NCBI GenBank assembly: GCA_002399975.1
Contig: DHER01000101.1
Location: 1 to 64,000, forward strand
Reading direction: 5' to 3'
Origin: Firmicutes bacterium UBA4845
GTDB taxonomy: Bacteria; Bacillota; Clostridia; Tissierellales; Sedimentibacteraceae
Length of the DNA stretch: 64,000 nucleotides
In this document: piece by piece, positions 63,612 to 64,000 of the stretch
How positions within the stretch are numbered: the first letter of the stretch is position 1
Layout: the number at the start of each line of letters is the position of its first letter
Made by a program: the position numbers and the translations under genes
The notes under the pieces: model-generated
Seen by the model: the letters and a program-made list of their open reading frames with translations, nothing else
The model's database searches: none
Told to the model about the DNA's origin: nothing

Positions 63612-63629
63612 CTGTATCACCTTTTATTT

Positions 63630-64000
63630 TTATTTCCAAAACTTCTTTATTACTTTACATATTCTTTCTAAATCTTCATCTTTCATCTTTGTATCACTTG
63701 GCAGACAAACTCCATTTTCAAATATTTCCTCGGAAATTCCTTCACCAATAAAATCATATTTTTCGAAAAATGGCTGCATATGCATAGGCTTCCAAATTGG
63801 TCTCGATTCTATATTATCTTTCTCCAATGCCTTCATTATGTCTATAGGTTTTATTTTTCCTTTTAATGTTATGCAGCTTAACCAGTAATTTGGCTTGTTC
63901 CATTCATTGACAGGCATAAATTCTATATCATCAATATCTTTAAATTCATTTTTGTAGTATTCAAAAATATGTTTTTTCTGTTGCACTCTTTTATCAAGAA
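63630..64000 (-). CDS. DegT/DnrJ-family sugar aminotransferase, 3' part (PglE-like)
   Basis: The C-terminal 120 or so residues of a PLP aminotransferase that runs past the window edge. RPIWKPMHMQPFFEKYDF and the end GVCLPSDTKMKDEDLERICK are typical of the DegT/PglE group. The reading frame stays open to base 64000 (LDKRVQQKKHIFEYY). With PglC- and PglD-like genes after it, it is probably the UDP-4-keto-6-deoxy-GlcNAc aminotransferase. Confidence 0.85.
   Translation of the reverse strand, partial: LDKRVQQKKHIFEYYKNEFKDIDDIEFMPVNEWNKPNYWLSCITLKGKIKPIDIMKALEKDNIESRPIWKPMHMQPFFEKYDFIGEGISEEIFENGVCLPSDTKMKDEDLERICKVIKKFWK

Overview
The window is AT-rich, with strong GGAGG ribosome sites and frequent TTG/GTG starts. 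It carries a split pyrrolysyl-tRNA synthetase, sigma-54 activators, corrinoid methyl transfer and ferredoxin/flavin enzymes. Together these suggest an anaerobic member of the Clostridia (Firmicutes). I cannot name the genus.

Layout. (1) 1-8.9 kb, minus strand: one long operon for pyrrolysine-dependent trimethylamine (TMA) use. It holds mttB with an in-frame amber codon, a corrinoid protein, a methyl-THF:corrinoid methyltransferase, tRNA-Pyl, pylSc, pylB, pylC, pylD, pylSn and a MetH-activation-like protein. It has a MerR-type promoter (19-bp spacer with a dyad) and ends in a terminator. (2) 8.9-14.7 kb: the MerR-family regulator, a PAS/sigma-54 activator, a lipoprotein FMN/FAD reductase of the fumarate/urocanate reductase type, and a rhodanese lipoprotein. 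(3) 14.8-23.8 kb, minus: a ten-gene operon. It combines a YnjBCD-like ABC transporter, a nucleoside hydrolase, a CCG-type Fe-S protein, two glycosyltransferase-like proteins related to TIGR04283/TIGR04282, a sugar/choline-kinase-like phosphotransferase and a TVP38-type membrane protein. (4) 24.1-29.1 kb, minus: two aromatic amino acid lyase paralogs that both lack the Ala-Ser-Gly triad needed for the MIO cofactor, preceded by a BCCT betaine transporter with a good sigma-54 promoter and an upstream palindrome. (5) 29.5-35.2 kb: an amidohydrolase, a flavodoxin/ferredoxin protein, an acetyltransferase, gldA with its own sigma-54 promoter, and a decay zone with three gene remnants. (6) 35.2-39.3 kb, plus: two M20 amidohydrolases flanking a membrane protein. 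(7) 39.5-46.8 kb, plus: a PrpR-type sigma-54 activator and a sigma-54-driven operon (IlvD/Edd dehydratase, hydrolase-like protein, GltS-like carrier, DUF6282-like protein). (8) 47.1-64 kb, minus: a surface-polysaccharide locus with dTDP-rhamnose genes, a complete Wbp-type set for a 2,3-diacetamido uronic acid, PglC/PglD/PglE-like initiation genes, glycosyltransferases, a polymerase and a MurJ-family flippase.

Working model (inference). Regions 1, 2 and 4 form one catabolic system. The BCCT carrier imports a trimethylammonium amino acid (histidine betaine, ergothioneine or an aromatic betaine). A MIO-less lyase of the ergothionase kind eliminates TMA. Pyl-containing MttB passes a methyl group through the corrinoid protein to tetrahydrofolate, and the extracytoplasmic flavin reductase uses the unsaturated acid (urocanate or thiourocanate type) as electron acceptor. 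Amber codons also end pylC, pylD, pylSn and the first lyase gene. After pylC and after the first lyase the downstream gene is in frame, so readthrough would give PylC-PylD and lyase-lyase fusions.
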